Positions 1 to 7,726 of a DNA stretch of 38,027 bases are shown in pieces. The stretch is from NCBI GenBank assembly GCA_017998095.1, contig JAGODU010000021.1, forward strand, positions 1 to 38,027, written 5' to 3'. The notes below the pieces were generated by a model. That model made no database searches. It was not told the origin of the DNA and was given only the letters and a program-made list of their open reading frames with translations. Each line of letters begins with the position of its first letter. Position 1 is the first letter of the stretch. A program made the translations under genes and the position numbers. This DNA comes from Prolixibacteraceae bacterium. GTDB taxonomy: Bacteria > Bacteroidota > Bacteroidia > Bacteroidales > Prolixibacteraceae.

Positions 1-596
1 CCATTACCAAATGTTCCTAGAACTTCACTTCCAGACAATGCTGATAATCCAACAGAAAAACCAATCAGCCAACTGGGATTAGTTAATATAATTGGATTAG
101 TTATTCCATTAGAAATAACTGGGTCTGTTATTGTTAAGGTATTGTTGTTATTGTTTCCTGTATAGTGCGCACCAAAAAGATTTGCCCAAGATTCTGAATT
201 TGCTGAATCCCACGATAAAAATATCATTAAGCCTCCTCCATTAACATAGTTTTGAACAGCCGTAAAACTCAAACCAGATGAATTGATATAATAATTTTGA
301 TTAAAAAGAACTACTAGGCTCCAACCCCCTCCTGCAATTCTTGTGTTAAAATCACTGGCACTTGAAGCAACAGTTACAGTATAACCAGCAGAAGTCAGTT
401 CAGAAACAACTTTGTCATCAGAAAAAGCATCATCAACATACACTAATGCTGTTCCTCCTGGAGCACCTAATGCAGGTAACACACGTCCGCTTAAACCTGA
501 AGTAAGGTAGAAGTTTGAACCTCCTTTACTGTTTTGTCCGTATGCAATGGTTAATGACAAAATTGTCATAAATAAAAAGGAAAGAATTCTTTTCAT
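1..596 (-). CDS. Secreted protein of unknown function, C-terminus outside the window
   Basis: An open frame with no stop runs from an ATG at 596 to the left edge, so at least 198 residues are encoded and the 3' end is missing. The N-terminus is a classical Sec signal peptide (MKRILSFLFMTILSLTIAYG) with a likely cleavage before Gln21. What follows (ALVYVDDAFSDDKVVSEL, then a VVLFNQNYY strand, then NYVNGGGLMIFLSW) looks like alternating strands and helices of a flavodoxin or class I glutamine-amidotransferase-like fold, as in DUF4350 or ThuA-like proteins, but no catalytic motif is visible. In Bacteroidota such proteins often carry a C-terminal type IX sorting domain, which could lie beyond the edge. 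Function is not assigned. It lies downstream of the esterase and may be a separate transcription unit. Confidence 0.75.
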   Translation of the reverse strand, partial: MKRILSFLFMTILSLTIAYGQNSKGGSNFYLTSGLSGRVLPALGAPGGTALVYVDDAFSDDKVVSELTSAGYTVTVASSASDFNTRIAGGGWSLVVLFNQNYYINSSGLSFTAVQNYVNGGGLMIFLSWDSANSESWANLFGAHYTGNNNNNTLTITDPVISNGITNPIILTNPSWLIGFSVGLSALSGSEVLGTFGN

Positions 597-625
597 ATTA
601 TTTGTTTTTAAATTAGTTTCTAGTG

Positions 626-633
626 CAAAAGTA
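626..633 (-). promoter_or_regulatory. Possible -7 box (TACTTTTG) for the secreted protein gene
   Basis: On the minus strand this reads TACTTTTG, a full match to the Bacteroidota -7 element TAnnTTTG, 29 bases before the ATG at 596. No TTG lies at the usual 17-23 base spacing upstream (the nearest is 26 away), so this is a modest call. Confidence 0.4.
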
Positions 634-716
634 AAAAAATTATATTAGGAATACCTATTCAATCAGGTTTTTAGAAAAAACAGAAACAAATTCTTTCATA
701 TTATAAAACTAATAAC

Positions 717-1790
717 CTACCAATTTTTAATTCCCTTTATAAAAGCTGTCAGCTCCGCTCCGTTTTTCTTATGCTGCTCTACTGAAGGATGAAAATCAGT
801 TCCCATACCCAAATCACCTGTCTGATTCGACATTTCAAAGAAATACACATTCCCTCTGCCTTGATTATTAGCAGTTTCTGCTATATATTGCAAATAGCTC
901 CTCACTTTTGAAAGGTCAGGCTCATTAATCATAGGACCTAGCAATAACAATATATCGGGCTTTTCATATTTAGACCGTATTGTATCTAAAAACCTGAAGT
1001 AATTACTTACATATAACGCTGAATCTCCCTTGCCAACACTAAAGTCATTGGTACCAAGGTCTATGCAAATCAAATCAGGCTTTTCCTGAAAGTTGTATAA
1101 TGGAGCTTCATCATAAAGGAATATTCTTGAATATAAGTTTGTCATACAGTCGTCATTGCCATCTTCAGGACCATCCCAGTTGCGATAAATGCCTATCCCT
1201 GAACGGCAAACTGCAAAATGGCGTGCATTGAAATTCCTTGATGTGATTGCTGCATAGGTCATATAATGGTTTTCTGTTTCTGCACAGAAAGTCTGGCCCA
1301 TACCTCCTTCATTACCATATCCGCAGGTAATTGAATTTCCAATATATTCAATCAGCTTTCCCCTCTTGTTTTTTATTGGTACAAGTGAAGAACCCTTATC
1401 AAGCACAAATCCAAAAAACTGAGATTTACCAAATGTAAGCTCCGTCCTTTTAAAAATTTCTATCTCATGCTCTCCATCTTTAAGACTATCAGCTATTAAA
1501 TATGTCTTTTTCCCTTTGGTAACACGAATGGTATCAATAACTTCACCATCTAAAATAAGATTGTAATAGTTTTCACCCAAATCATCATCCATTATCATAG
1601 ATATACTCGTCCCTGTAAAGTTTGCCCTTACAGATACTCCTGAATATGAAAACTTTGGAGCTAACGGATCTGAAAAGTCTATCCTTCCGGTATACTCAAT
1701 ATTTGTATCATCAGCATCTATAATTCCGGTGCTTTGATTACATCCGGTCATAATCAGTATTATTCCCAAAATAATTACAGGTAATTTCAT
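717..1790 (-). CDS. SGNH-type carbohydrate esterase lipoprotein (CE2-like acetyl esterase)
   Basis: Predicted lipoprotein of 357 residues: hydrophobic start with lipobox MTGC and lipid-anchor Cys17. Residues about 30-135 form a beta-rich N-terminal domain like the jelly roll of family CE2. The catalytic SGNH domain follows: GNSIT with nucleophile Ser153, LGTND at 245-249, and DFHPS with catalytic His334. CE2 enzymes remove acetyl groups from xylan or other plant polysaccharides. The nearby GH43 gene supports a role in hemicellulose deacetylation at the cell surface or in the periplasm. A GDSL block with Asn in place of Asp is usual for this branch. The gene follows the NAD(P)-binding protein with a decayed dehydrogenase fragment in between. 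The family is quite certain; the exact substrate is inferred. Confidence 0.85.
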   Translation of the reverse strand: MKLPVIILGIILIMTGCNQSTGIIDADDTNIEYTGRIDFSDPLAPKFSYSGVSVRANFTGTSISMIMDDDLGENYYNLILDGEVIDTIRVTKGKKTYLIADSLKDGEHEIEIFKRTELTFGKSQFFGFVLDKGSSLVPIKNKRGKLIEYIGNSITCGYGNEGGMGQTFCAETENHYMTYAAITSRNFNARHFAVCRSGIGIYRNWDGPEDGNDDCMTNLYSRIFLYDEAPLYNFQEKPDLICIDLGTNDFSVGKGDSALYVSNYFRFLDTIRSKYEKPDILLLLGPMINEPDLSKVRSYLQYIAETANNQGRGNVYFFEMSNQTGDLGMGTDFHPSVEQHKKNGAELTAFIKGIKNW

Positions 1791-1809
1791 TTTATTGATA
1801 TTTTATGGT

Positions 1810-1935
1810 TTAAGTTTTGATCAATATTTTCCCGCTTGAATGCCCCTTACTCAAATATTCAAAAGCAATTGGCAATATCTATGCATCTTCAAAAGAAATC
1901 TCAGTATGATTGCTTTCATGTTGTTTATTGCTCTT
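1810..1935 (-). pseudogene. Remnant of a medium-chain alcohol dehydrogenase / quinone oxidoreductase (C-terminus only)
   Basis: Translating the minus strand here gives HTEISFEDA, then an in-frame TAG (1879-1881), then AFEYLSKGHSSGKILIKT and a stop at 1810-1812. The last part is the characteristic end of zinc-type alcohol dehydrogenases and quinone oxidoreductases, where a 'lee(a/g)-(k)-G-H-x-x-G-K-(i/v)-(v/l)-(i)' tail closes the protein. Nothing of the upstream domains remains: the preceding frame holds more stops and the neighbouring NAD(P)-binding gene begins within 170 bases. I read it as the relic of a gene lost from this locus. The match rests on a short tail, so chance similarity is possible but unlikely. 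Confidence 0.6.
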
Positions 1936-1976
1936 AGTTAATATTCTGTCATATTAGTATCAATATTTCAGATTTA

Positions 1977-2639
1977 TTACTTTGAGCATAAATCCATTAT
2001 CTCTTTGTAATGATAAACATTAAAGCCGGCTACTCCTTTCTCTGATGCTTTAATCATTGCTAAAGCAACATTTCGGCCTTCAACCGGTTGAAGCTGTGAA
2101 GGGAAAAAAAACGAAACAGGCGTCATAAATATCTTTGCAAACTCTTCGGCAAACCTGAATTCACTCCTCTTCCCCATCAGCATCGACGGCCTGAATACTG
2201 AAATTGATTGTATCTTTGATTCCTTTAGAAAATCTTCAACTTCACCTTTCAACTTCAAATAAAAAGTATTGCTCTTGCTATTTGCCCCTACTGACGATAC
2301 AACTGCAAAGTTCTGACATCCTGTTTCTTCGCAAAACCTGGCTGCATTAACCGGAATATCAAAATCAACCTTTCGGTATTCTGCCTTATTCCCTTTTACT
2401 TTTTTATTTGTTGTTCCTATAGCACAAAATACAGCATCACTGCCTGATATCCCTTCTTTAAACGACTTATGATCTTCAAAATCAATAACAACTACTTCTA
2501 TTTTAGGATCTTCAAAAGAAACAGGTCTTCTTACCAGAAGTCTTATCTTACCGTATGCAGAATCCTTTTTTAGAATTTCAACTATGTGACTACCAATCAA
2601 TCCGGTAGATCCAACCACCGTCGCAATTTTATTATTCAT
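1977..2639 (-). CDS. NAD(P)-binding atypical short-chain dehydrogenase (Tip30/HTATIP2-like)
   Basis: A 220-residue protein with an N-terminal Rossmann motif VVGSTGLIGSHIVEIL (about residues 8-23), the glycine pattern GxTGLIG of atypical short-chain dehydrogenases. Further on are FCAIGTT (about 70-76) and a VVSSVGANSKSNTFYLKLKG stretch (about 113-132), in which the YxxxK pair of classical SDRs appears as YLKLK. The family (NAD(P)H-binding, semialdehyde-dehydrogenase-like, Tip30) is widespread in Bacteroidota and its substrates are mostly unknown. The length is normal for the family. It starts 13 bases after the GH43 gene, so the two are probably cotranscribed, but this does not prove a role in sugar metabolism. 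Confidence 0.8.
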   Translation of the reverse strand: MNNKIATVVGSTGLIGSHIVEILKKDSAYGKIRLLVRRPVSFEDPKIEVVVIDFEDHKSFKEGISGSDAVFCAIGTTNKKVKGNKAEYRKVDFDIPVNAARFCEETGCQNFAVVSSVGANSKSNTFYLKLKGEVEDFLKESKIQSISVFRPSMLMGKRSEFRFAEEFAKIFMTPVSFFFPSQLQPVEGRNVALAMIKASEKGVAGFNVYHYKEIMDLCSK

Positions 2640-2652
2640 TTTTCTTAATTTC

Positions 2653-4380
2653 TTATTCTGTCTTTAAAATACTACTTCCCTTTGAAATCCCGTTTTCATT
2701 AAATGCCTCAATTGAAAAATAATAAGGCATATCTGTATTTAAACTTCTTATTTCAAGAGAAGTATCCCCATAAACTATATAGCTGCTATAAAGTTTGTTT
2801 TCTTTAGTTCCAAAACTGATGTTATAACCATCTGCCCCTTCAGTTTTATCCCATGATAAACTTACACAACGTTTGTCATCTTTATTTCGGATTACGCTGA
2901 AAGATCCCGGTTCAGAAGGACTTGCACCCTTCCCTTTTCCAAATACTCTTAATCCGCTTATAGCAAAATTTCCTCCCGGAACCTGAACATTCTTAATTCT
3001 GATATATCTGCACGATACTTTTTCATCTAGCTGAATATATTCATGTGTATTGTCAGTCATGTTTTCCGACTTATCGGCCAGCATTTTCCAATTAACCTTA
3101 TCGTCTGAACATTCAATTGTATATCTGTGATATAAATCCTTTTGACGCCCAAAAATTCTGGTCCCTTCCTCTGCAAAATTTATTTGAAGTGAATACACAT
3201 CACTTGTTTCACCTAAATCAATAAGAGCCCATTCATCTTTACTACCGCTTTGAGCCGACCAGTGTGTTCTGATATCTTCGTCAGTAATATTTTCCGGAGG
3301 AAAAGAATCAATTGAAGATGAAACCTCAACTTCCTTATTATAAGACAATAACATCCATCCTTTGAAGATATTTTCAGGCTTTTCAATTTTTCTTTGTGGT
3401 ATTATCGTTGGATAATCACCAAATTCCGTAGAAGTGTAAAGCAAACCTGATTCATCTATGAACGTTGGGAATAAGGCTAATCTCCTTTCAAACATGTGCT
3501 TAACAGAAATGGTTATTGTTCCGATGTGCCAGTAATTACCGTATTTATCTTTGAATGTACTCCCATGTCCTGCTCCTGAAATGAAGCCTTCAGGTTTATA
3601 TGAAAAAGGATTATGGGCAGAAACAGTATAAGGACCTAGTGGATTTTCTGAAACATAAACACCATCGGAATATGATTTGTATTCCGTTCCCGGACCGGCA
3701 TACTGTAGATAATACTTCCCGTTGTGCTTGTTTACCCATGCTCCTTCAATCCATGGGCTTTGCCCTTTCAAAGTATTGAAGTCGCCCGGAACCTCCCAGC
3801 CAAATTTCTCTGGTTCAGGATACTTCAATTCAACAGGTTTACCTATAAATGAAAAGTTATTCTTGTAATCAACTTCTACTCCATACAACGGATTTTTATT
3901 TGAGCATCCCCAGTACAAGTACATCTTTTTATCATCATCAAGGAAAAGAGCCGGATCCCAAACAGGAATTTCAAGCGATTCAACAGCTACTTGCCATTTT
4001 CCGCTAAATGGATCACCGGTCTTGTACACAGTACTTTTCTCATTTGAAGAAGCCAGAAAATAAAGTATATCATCTACTGCCACAACAGTCGGAGCATATT
4101 CCTCAACAGGAATTTCATTCGTTTCAATAAAGGTCCAGTTTAGCAAATCATCAGAATACCAATACCCACCCGATTTTGAAGCAAAAAGAAAATATTTATC
4201 CTTATAAACAACCATGGTCGGGTCGGCAGCTTCTCTTCTTGAAGGCTCATCAAGACAAAACCTGTAACTTATATTCAAAGGATTGCAGAATGTTTTCTCT
4301 ATACTTGCAGTACTCTCTTTTTTGTTGTTGCAACTGACTAGTGTTAATATTGCCAGTAGTATTATTACACTTATTCTCAT
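2653..4380 (-). CDS. Glycoside hydrolase family 43 lipoprotein with F5/8 type C and fibronectin III domains
   Basis: Lipoprotein of 575 residues (LTLVSC, Cys17). Residues about 45-345 form a five-bladed GH43 propeller with the expected acidic triad: Asp53 in AADPT, Asp142 in VWDPALF and Glu212 in WIEGAW. Residues about 350-485 resemble an F5/8 type C (CBM32-like) carbohydrate-binding domain (NITDEDIRTHWSA, EWALIDLG, CRYIRIKNV). The last 85 residues look like a fibronectin type III module. GH43 enzymes are beta-xylosidases, alpha-L-arabinofuranosidases or related exo-acting enzymes; the exact activity cannot be read from the sequence. It is first in a likely operon with the NAD(P)-binding protein and the esterase, so it probably acts on an acetylated hemicellulose. 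No SusC/SusD pair lies in the window. Confidence 0.9.
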   Translation of the reverse strand: MRISVIILLAILTLVSCNNKKESTASIEKTFCNPLNISYRFCLDEPSRREAADPTMVVYKDKYFLFASKSGGYWYSDDLLNWTFIETNEIPVEEYAPTVVAVDDILYFLASSNEKSTVYKTGDPFSGKWQVAVESLEIPVWDPALFLDDDKKMYLYWGCSNKNPLYGVEVDYKNNFSFIGKPVELKYPEPEKFGWEVPGDFNTLKGQSPWIEGAWVNKHNGKYYLQYAGPGTEYKSYSDGVYVSENPLGPYTVSAHNPFSYKPEGFISGAGHGSTFKDKYGNYWHIGTITISVKHMFERRLALFPTFIDESGLLYTSTEFGDYPTIIPQRKIEKPENIFKGWMLLSYNKEVEVSSSIDSFPPENITDEDIRTHWSAQSGSKDEWALIDLGETSDVYSLQINFAEEGTRIFGRQKDLYHRYTIECSDDKVNWKMLADKSENMTDNTHEYIQLDEKVSCRYIRIKNVQVPGGNFAISGLRVFGKGKGASPSEPGSFSVIRNKDDKRCVSLSWDKTEGADGYNISFGTKENKLYSSYIVYGDTSLEIRSLNTDMPYYFSIEAFNENGISKGSSILKTE

Positions 4381-4685
4381 CTGGTTATCTTTTCTTATAT
4401 TTATTATTATTCATATCCGGTTTTCAAATAGTAATATCCGTAAAATCATTAAAATTACCAAAATCATTTGATAAAAATTATATTTTTGTATTGAACAAAT
4501 AATAACGCCTTGAGAGCAATTCTTAAACTAATACTGGCATAATTAACAGCTCACAACTTCAAAAGCTGTATTTCGAAGTTTAAGTATCATTACTTGAACG
4601 CATATTCTATTATCTTTTTACTAATCATTGCATTACATGTGATATTAATTGCAATGTTATTTGTTAATCATTAAAATGAAATATT
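4381..4685. other. Divergent intergenic region between GH43 and a membrane protein gene
   Basis: These 305 bases separate two divergent genes and hold no credible ORF. A plus-strand TATTTTTG (4481-4488) matches the -7 element TAnnTTTG, but lacks a well-placed -33 TTG and sits about 200 bases before the plus-strand ATG. A small hairpin is visible at 4578-4599 (GTTTAAGTA, loop TCAT, TACTTGAAC; nine pairs with one G-T). No T-run follows it, so it is not a standard terminator. It may be an operator or leader structure. Confidence 0.4.
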
Positions 4686-5165
4686 ATGAAATTAAATAAA
4701 ATCGAAACCATTGCCGGTATTGTATTAGCTGTTTTATTAGCAATTGTCACTCTTATGAGCAGCATGTTTTTTCTTGTAACAATTAAAGTCGGGTTCATTA
4801 ACTGGATCTCATTTAATTCCTGCTCTGTAATCAGCATTTTGTACCTGATTGCACTTATTGCTTTTTTCATTACCAAAAAGGGAGCACTGCTTGTTCTGAC
4901 AACCCTGCCCTTTTATTTCCTGGGAACCATGTCGATGTTTTTTATGCCTTGGAACAGCTCAATGTTTATTGCACAAATTGGTCATATTATCATGACCCTC
5001 AACATAAGCTGGGTTCTTTATCTCATCATTAAACACAAGGAATATAAAGCTTTAGCAATTGGCTTGTTTGCCGGCATGCTGATTTTTGTACCTTTTATCG
5101 GATACGTTCAGACTTATAATCAAAAACATGCGACTGAGTTGTCGGATGCTTTAAAAAGGCAGTGA
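4686..5165 (+). CDS. Small four-helix membrane protein of unknown function
   Basis: A 159-residue protein that is almost wholly hydrophobic. Four membrane segments are apparent at about residues 8-32, 42-62, 66-84 and 92-113, with a further hydrophobic stretch at 122-142 before a polar tail (NQKHATELSDALKRQ). I recognise no family or catalytic motif. The ATG at 4686 is the first in frame and is directly followed by a Lys-rich cap before helix 1, as expected for an inner-membrane protein. It is a monocistronic plus-strand gene that converges on a barrel gene across a long hairpin. Confidence 0.6.
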   Translation: MKLNKIETIAGIVLAVLLAIVTLMSSMFFLVTIKVGFINWISFNSCSVISILYLIALIAFFITKKGALLVLTTLPFYFLGTMSMFFMPWNSSMFIAQIGHIIMTLNISWVLYLIIKHKEYKALAIGLFAGMLIFVPFIGYVQTYNQKHATELSDALKRQ

Positions 5166-5219
5166 TATAATTTAAAAGCAAAACAATTCATAGCTATTTT
5201 ATATACACCAAAACAATAC

Positions 5220-5297
5220 CAAAGTCTTACCAAAGCCGTCTCAAATACCATAAGAAAAATTCCTTATGGTATTTGGTACCTACTTGGTACGACTTTG
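5220..5297. repeat. Long imperfect inverted repeat (hairpin) between convergent genes
   Basis: The centre is a perfect 13-bp stem, CAAATACCATAAG (5242-5254) with CTTATGGTATTTG (5263-5275), around an 8-base loop. Further out, bases 5228-5233 pair with 5284-5289 (6 bp) and 5220-5226 with 5291-5297 (7 bp), separated by one mismatch from each other and by an internal loop from the inner stem. TACCAAAG occurs twice in the left arm. There is no T-run on either side, so a plain intrinsic terminator is not obvious. It lies between genes ending at 5165 (+) and 5384 (-) and could act as a bidirectional terminator, a small structured RNA or a miniature repeat element. Confidence 0.7.
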
Positions 5298-5383
5298 CTT
5301 AGTTAAAAAAGTATATAAAAAGAGGGCTGAATTTCTTCAGGCCTCTTATAATTTTCTTTGTAATAAGGTTCGTTTTAAACTTC

Positions 5384-5956
5384 CTATAATTTAAAACCAA
5401 TTTTATAAACAATGCCCAGATATTCAGGGTAAATACCAAAGTAGCTTGATTTAATACCAATGGTTTGTTCCAGTTTGTCACCATCGTTAAAAGTAAAATC
5501 TAGGTCAAGATATAAGCCTAATCTGCGAAAGTATTTATTTGAAAACCTTTCTTCTATTACTTCAAAATTTTCATCATAAGAAGCAAGTGATCTGTATGTT
5601 TCAGAGCCAATTTGAAATGAGGGTCCGGCACTAATTGAAAGTTCAGAATAACTGTACTTTATGATTGAAAAACTTGCTCCCAATTCAAAAAAGACCCCTG
5701 ATTGACTTTTATATCCGTAATGTTTATAATTATTTAGTCCAAGGGATTGAAAGAAGCTTATTCTTGGATTAACGGCAAGACGATCTAGTGCAAAGTACTT
5801 GAAATCGTTAGTGAAGTACATCCCAAAATTGCTGATATTATTTTCATTGCCTATGCCAAGACCAACAGAATATATTTTCCTGTGGAAATCATTTTGGGAA
5901 AAGCCATTGACAAGAAAACCAAATAAAAAAAGTGTTAATAAGAGGTTCTTTTTCAT
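5384..5956 (-). CDS. Outer-membrane beta-barrel protein of unknown function
   Basis: A 190-residue protein with a signal peptide (MKKNLLLTLFLFGFLVNGFS) cleaved before Gln21. The mature part has alternating aromatic and polar strands (KIYSVGLGIGNEN, FFELGASFSIIKYSYSELSI, YLDLDFTF) and ends in a strand closing on hydrophobic residues (LGIVYKIGFKL), the usual pattern of a small outer-membrane barrel. The frame is open up to an ATG at 6010, but that extension would put 18 polar residues before the signal peptide, so the ATG at 5956 is preferred. Substrate or function is unknown. It is monocistronic and converges on the hairpin at 5220-5297. Confidence 0.7.
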   Translation of the reverse strand: MKKNLLLTLFLFGFLVNGFSQNDFHRKIYSVGLGIGNENNISNFGMYFTNDFKYFALDRLAVNPRISFFQSLGLNNYKHYGYKSQSGVFFELGASFSIIKYSYSELSISAGPSFQIGSETYRSLASYDENFEVIEERFSNKYFRRLGLYLDLDFTFNDGDKLEQTIGIKSSYFGIYPEYLGIVYKIGFKL

Positions 5957-6186
5957 GTTTTGTTTTTTTAAATCATTAATAATATGCAGATTAAATATCT
6001 GCTCATTCATTAATTATTTGTACTGATAAATATAAAATTAAGTTTTATTAATTGATACATTAATTCAAAATAATGAAAAAACTATATATCAGATTAGACA
6101 TCAATGAAAAAGAAAACTTCTTAATCATTAAATTAAAAGATTCCGTTACTACCCTGCCCTACTAAATAATCTCCTGATATTATTTT

Positions 6187-6194
6187 TATATTTG
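6187..6194 (+). promoter_or_regulatory. Probable -7 box (TATATTTG) of the menaquinone operon
   Basis: TATATTTG is an exact TAnnTTTG match 17 bases before the ATG of menI. That would give a very short leader. No TTG is found at the usual -33 spacing, so the call is moderate. Confidence 0.45.
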
Positions 6195-6211
6195 ATTTTT
6201 ATTTTACCACT

Positions 6212-6616
6212 ATGACATTAAAAGAGATTAACGATTTCTGCAAAAACACAATGATCGGTTTCCTTGAAATGGAATTTACCGAATTCAATGATGATAAGGT
6301 AGTTGCAACAATGCCGGTTAACAGTAAGACCATACAACCTTTGGGATATTTATGTGGCGGGGCGTCGCTGGCTCTTGCTGAAACAATTGGAAGTGCCGGG
6401 TCGTTGTTCATGGTTGACTATAACAAGTACAATGTATTTGGAATGCAGGTTTCGGCAAACCATATTTCTTCGATCAGAGAGGGAAAAGTTATTGGAACAG
6501 GACGACTTATACATAAAGGAAAAACAACGCATGTCTGGGACGTAGAAATACGTGATGAAGCAGGAAAGCTCATTTCAGCAGCCCGGGTGACAAATGCTAT
6601 TGTTGAAAAGAAATAA
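6212..6616 (+). CDS. menI: Hotdog-fold thioesterase, probable 1,4-dihydroxy-2-naphthoyl-CoA hydrolase
   Basis: A 134-residue PaaI/YdiI-type hotdog thioesterase. It carries the central helix motif GGASLALAETIGS with the catalytic Glu (about residue 57), preceded by the loop QPLGYLC, and the strand NHISSIREGKVIGTG typical of the family. As first gene of a run with menF, menD and menB it most likely hydrolyses DHNA-CoA, the product of MenB, in the cytoplasm during menaquinone synthesis. Odd point: the His that usually precedes the GG pair in related enzymes (LHGG) is Cys here. The stop codon lies two bases before the menF ATG. The assignment to MenI rests on the neighbours, since the fold alone would allow other acyl-CoA substrates. 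Confidence 0.82.
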   Translation: MTLKEINDFCKNTMIGFLEMEFTEFNDDKVVATMPVNSKTIQPLGYLCGGASLALAETIGSAGSLFMVDYNKYNVFGMQVSANHISSIREGKVIGTGRLIHKGKTTHVWDVEIRDEAGKLISAARVTNAIVEKK

Positions 6617-6618
6617 AG

Positions 6619-7716
6619 ATGAACTTCTCAGGAGCACTAAATGAATGTATTATAAAGAATCTTGTATTTGCTGCTTATCGCTTGCCTCATTCAGATTCCG
6701 TTAGACTTGTAATCCAAAAGGATAATACCATTCATAAAGTCAATGTTACCTCCGATATTTTTGAGGAATCAGGATTTCTGGCAGTTCCTTTTCATGAATC
6801 AGAAATCAATTACAGTTTTATAATAAAGCCCGACTTAAACTATTTAAGTACCGATTATATTGACTTTGAAGATCTTATTAACCTTAATCCTTTTCCTGAA
6901 GAAAACCCTGATTTCAATAACGGTAAAATCAATAAAGCTGAATTCCTTTCTAATGTTGAAAAGATAAAAGCTGCTATCAATGAAAAGAAATTTGAGAAAG
7001 CAGTTATATCAAGGATTAAAATAATTGAAAAGGATTATTACGATAAAATCACTGATATTTTCATGTTGCTGACCACTTCTTATCCAAATGCCTTTGTCTA
7101 TATGTTCAATGCAGCAGGTCATTTTTGGATGGGAGCAACGCCTGAGCCTCTTATCTGCTCGGACAAAAACCAGCTCACGACTGTGTCTCTGGCAGGAACG
7201 AGGAAGTATAATCCGGAAAACCTTAATCTTCCCAACTGGAGCAAAAAAGAACGAATTGAACAGGAACTGGTAACCCTTTTCATTGAGGAATCGCTGAAAA
7301 ACCTGAACATAGAATTAACTCAAAAAAACGGGCCATATACCAAGAAAGCGGGCAATCTGGTTCATTTGCGGACAGACTTCACATTCAAGCTAAAAGGTGT
7401 AAAAGACAAGCTGGGTGAGCTGGTACAGGAGTTACATCCATCGTCGGCAGTTTGCGGCTTGCCGAAAGTTGAATCTATGGAATTTCTTTTAAAGATTGAA
7501 AAGCATAACCGAAGCTATTATTCAGGAATTGTCGGACCGATAAACCTTGATGAAAAGATACAGCTCTTTGTAAACCTACGCTGTATGAGGATTTTTAAAA
7601 AAAGGCTGATACTTTATATTGGTGCCGGGATAACAGAAGAATCGGTTGCCGAGGATGAATGGGCAGAAACAGAAATAAAATCAGAAACACTGCTATCCAT
7701 AATCCATAAAGTATGA
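6619..7716 (+). CDS. menF: Isochorismate synthase
   Basis: A 365-residue chorismate-binding enzyme that converts chorismate to isochorismate, the committed step to menaquinone. The C-terminal two thirds carry the family signatures: KFEKAVISR (about 117-125), WMGATPEPLI (about 170-179), SLAGTRKY (about 190-197), ELHPSSAVCGLPK (about 273-285), YYSGIVGPIN, and the metal-binding stretch GAGITEESVAEDEWAETE near the end. The short N-terminal part is less conserved, which is normal for Bacteroidota MenF. An entC-type role in siderophore synthesis is unlikely because menD and menB follow directly. The start is the ATG right after menI (2-base gap), and menD starts 10 bases downstream, so the genes are in one operon. 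Confidence 0.92.
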   Translation: MNFSGALNECIIKNLVFAAYRLPHSDSVRLVIQKDNTIHKVNVTSDIFEESGFLAVPFHESEINYSFIIKPDLNYLSTDYIDFEDLINLNPFPEENPDFNNGKINKAEFLSNVEKIKAAINEKKFEKAVISRIKIIEKDYYDKITDIFMLLTTSYPNAFVYMFNAAGHFWMGATPEPLICSDKNQLTTVSLAGTRKYNPENLNLPNWSKKERIEQELVTLFIEESLKNLNIELTQKNGPYTKKAGNLVHLRTDFTFKLKGVKDKLGELVQELHPSSAVCGLPKVESMEFLLKIEKHNRSYYSGIVGPINLDEKIQLFVNLRCMRIFKKRLILYIGAGITEESVAEDEWAETEIKSETLLSIIHKV

Positions 7717-7726
7717 TATTTGTACT

